Shown: positions 63,222-64,000 of the stretch, one piece after another
Position numbering within the stretch: position 1 is the first letter of the stretch
Layout: each line of letters begins with the position of its first letter
From: Aquamicrobium sp.
GTDB taxonomy: Bacteria > Pseudomonadota > Alphaproteobacteria > Rhizobiales > Rhizobiaceae
Length of the DNA stretch: 64,000 nt
Reading direction: 5' to 3'
Assembly: GCF_023954335.1 (NCBI RefSeq)
Contig: NZ_JAMLIE010000001.1
Location: 310,001-374,000, forward strand
The notes under the pieces: generated by a model
What the model saw: only the letters and a program-made list of their open reading frames with translations
Told to the model about the DNA's origin: nothing
Databases searched by the model: none
Program-made: the position numbers and the translations under genes

Positions 63222-63252
63222 TGCCGGTAGCACAATGCGTTGGGGTATTGCC

Positions 63253-64000
63253 ATGATTTCTCGCAGGTTGTTCTCGCTCGCGACTGCCAGCCTGATGGCT
63301 GGCTCGATGCTCACCGGCCTTGCCGCGCCAGCATCCGCGCAGACCGACATCAAGTTCACGCTCGACTGGAAGTTCGAGGGACCGGCCGCCGGCTTCTTCC
63401 TCGCGATCGACAACGGGCATTTCGAGGCAGAGGGCCTCAACGTCACGATCGATTCCGGGGCAGGCTCTGTCGAGGCGATCCCGCGCGTGGCGACCGGCGC
63501 TTACCAGATTGGCTTCGGGGACATCAATTCGCTGATCAAGTTTCTCGACGAGGACCCGTCGCAGAAGGTCAAGGCGGCGATGGTGATCTACGAGCGCCCG
63601 CCGTTCTCGATCATCGGAAGAAAGTCGCTCGGAGTCACCGAGGACCCGAAATCCGTTGAAGGCAGGAAGCTCGGTGCTCCGCCGCCGGACGGCGCTTTCG
63701 CGCAGTGGAAAGCCTTCGTGCAGGCCGCCGGCATCGACGAGTCCAAGGTAACCATCGAGAGCGTCGGCTTCCCGGTGCGAGAGCCGATGCTGGCGCAGGG
63801 CCAGGTCGACGGCATCTTCGGCTTTGCCTTTTCGTCGGTGCTGAACCTGAAGGCGCAGGGCGTTCCGGCAGACGACATCTCGATGATCATGATGGCCGAG
63901 AACGGCCTGGACCTCTATGGCAACTCCATCCTGATCAATACCGACTTCGCGGCGCAGAATCCCGACGCGGTCAAGGGCTTTCTCAAGGCGCTTGCCAAGG
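63253..64000 (+). CDS. NitT/TauT-type ABC substrate-binding protein (partial at window end)
   Basis: 249 codons are visible from ATG 63253 with no stop before 64000. A Sec signal peptide (RRLFSLATASLMAGSMLTGL, ending AAPASA) precedes a type II binding protein of the NMT1/THI5 group: TLDWKFEGPAAGFFLAIDNGHFEAEGLNVTI. Such proteins feed nitrate, taurine, sulfonate or pyrimidine/thiamine precursor importers. Permease and ATPase genes are expected beyond the window. It begins directly after the integrase and GntR relics, so it may mark the start of the resident chromosome or of another island. Confidence 0.85.
   Translation, partial: MISRRLFSLATASLMAGSMLTGLAAPASAQTDIKFTLDWKFEGPAAGFFLAIDNGHFEAEGLNVTIDSGAGSVEAIPRVATGAYQIGFGDINSLIKFLDEDPSQKVKAAMVIYERPPFSIIGRKSLGVTEDPKSVEGRKLGAPPPDGAFAQWKAFVQAAGIDESKVTIESVGFPVREPMLAQGQVDGIFGFAFSSVLNLKAQGVPADDISMIMMAENGLDLYGNSILINTDFAAQNPDAVKGFLKALAK

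Noticed and set aside
62847..63230. Intact 127-residue GntR regulator
   Set aside because: Only the HTH is recognisable; the rest is not a UTRA domain and the start is cut.

Overview
The window is a GC-rich stretch of chromosome from an alphaproteobacterium, most likely order Hyphomicrobiales (Rhizobiales) and close to Phyllobacteriaceae such as Mesorhizobium or Aminobacter. This assignment is inferred from the TIGR02300 gene next to tRNA-Ala and aroA, the aroA/cmk/rpsA neighbourhood, a BA14K protein, gpmA-dapB beside tRNA-Leu, and PlcP/Agt/BtaAB lipid genes. Most genes are intact and tightly packed, with many 4-nt stop/start overlaps.

Layout. 0.2-5.9 kb: a phosphate-starvation module. A PlcP-type phospholipase C, an Agt-type glycosyltransferase and BtaA/BtaB (betaine lipid synthesis) form one operon, followed by a secreted alkaline phosphatase. 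PHO-box-like sites precede both transcription units. Together they would replace phospholipids with glyco- and betaine lipids and recover phosphate. 5.9-8.4 kb: a secreted protein plus a MacB/FtsX-type ABC system whose permease carries a 15-histidine loop, suggesting metal handling. 8.4-13.5 kb: ubiX, a kinase fusion, and an AraC regulator divergent from a thiamine-diphosphate enzyme. 13.5-18.2 kb: a five-gene overlapping operon (flavin monooxygenase, SBF symporter, extended SDR, SDR, TauE/SafE). 18.3-25.7 kb: a TRAP transporter with MaoC hydratase and acyl-CoA ligase, a LysR regulator and a divergent aminotransferase. 25.7-40.3 kb: GlxA/DJ-1 pair, small enzymes, an L,D-transpeptidase, a sulfonate/taurine-type ABC transporter with OsmC, topoisomerase IB, a second TauE, a BA14K protein, a GH15 enzyme and a diguanylate cyclase.

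40.3-43.4 kb is a decayed island next to tRNA-Leu(CAG). It holds a eukaryotic-like kinase lacking its N-lobe, a 97-codon internal piece of a cas1 gene in another reading frame, a flavodoxin gene without its normal start, and a frameshifted, 3'-truncated P4-type integrase. None of these junctions would be explained by ordinary gene calls.

43.6-62.3 kb is core chromosome: gpmA, dapB, an MsbA-like exporter, glk, mepA, queG, a GST, uppP, a third TauE, an NDUFA9-like protein, an NhaD-type antiporter, rpsA, cmk, aroA, TIGR02300 and tRNA-Ala(GGC). The usual aroA-cmk-rpsA order is interrupted by an SDR and a lower-GC rhuM-type gene that ends 3 nt before cmk. Downstream of tRNA-Ala lie integrase and GntR/PhnF-like remnants, then the start of a NitT/TauT-type substrate-binding protein that runs off the window.
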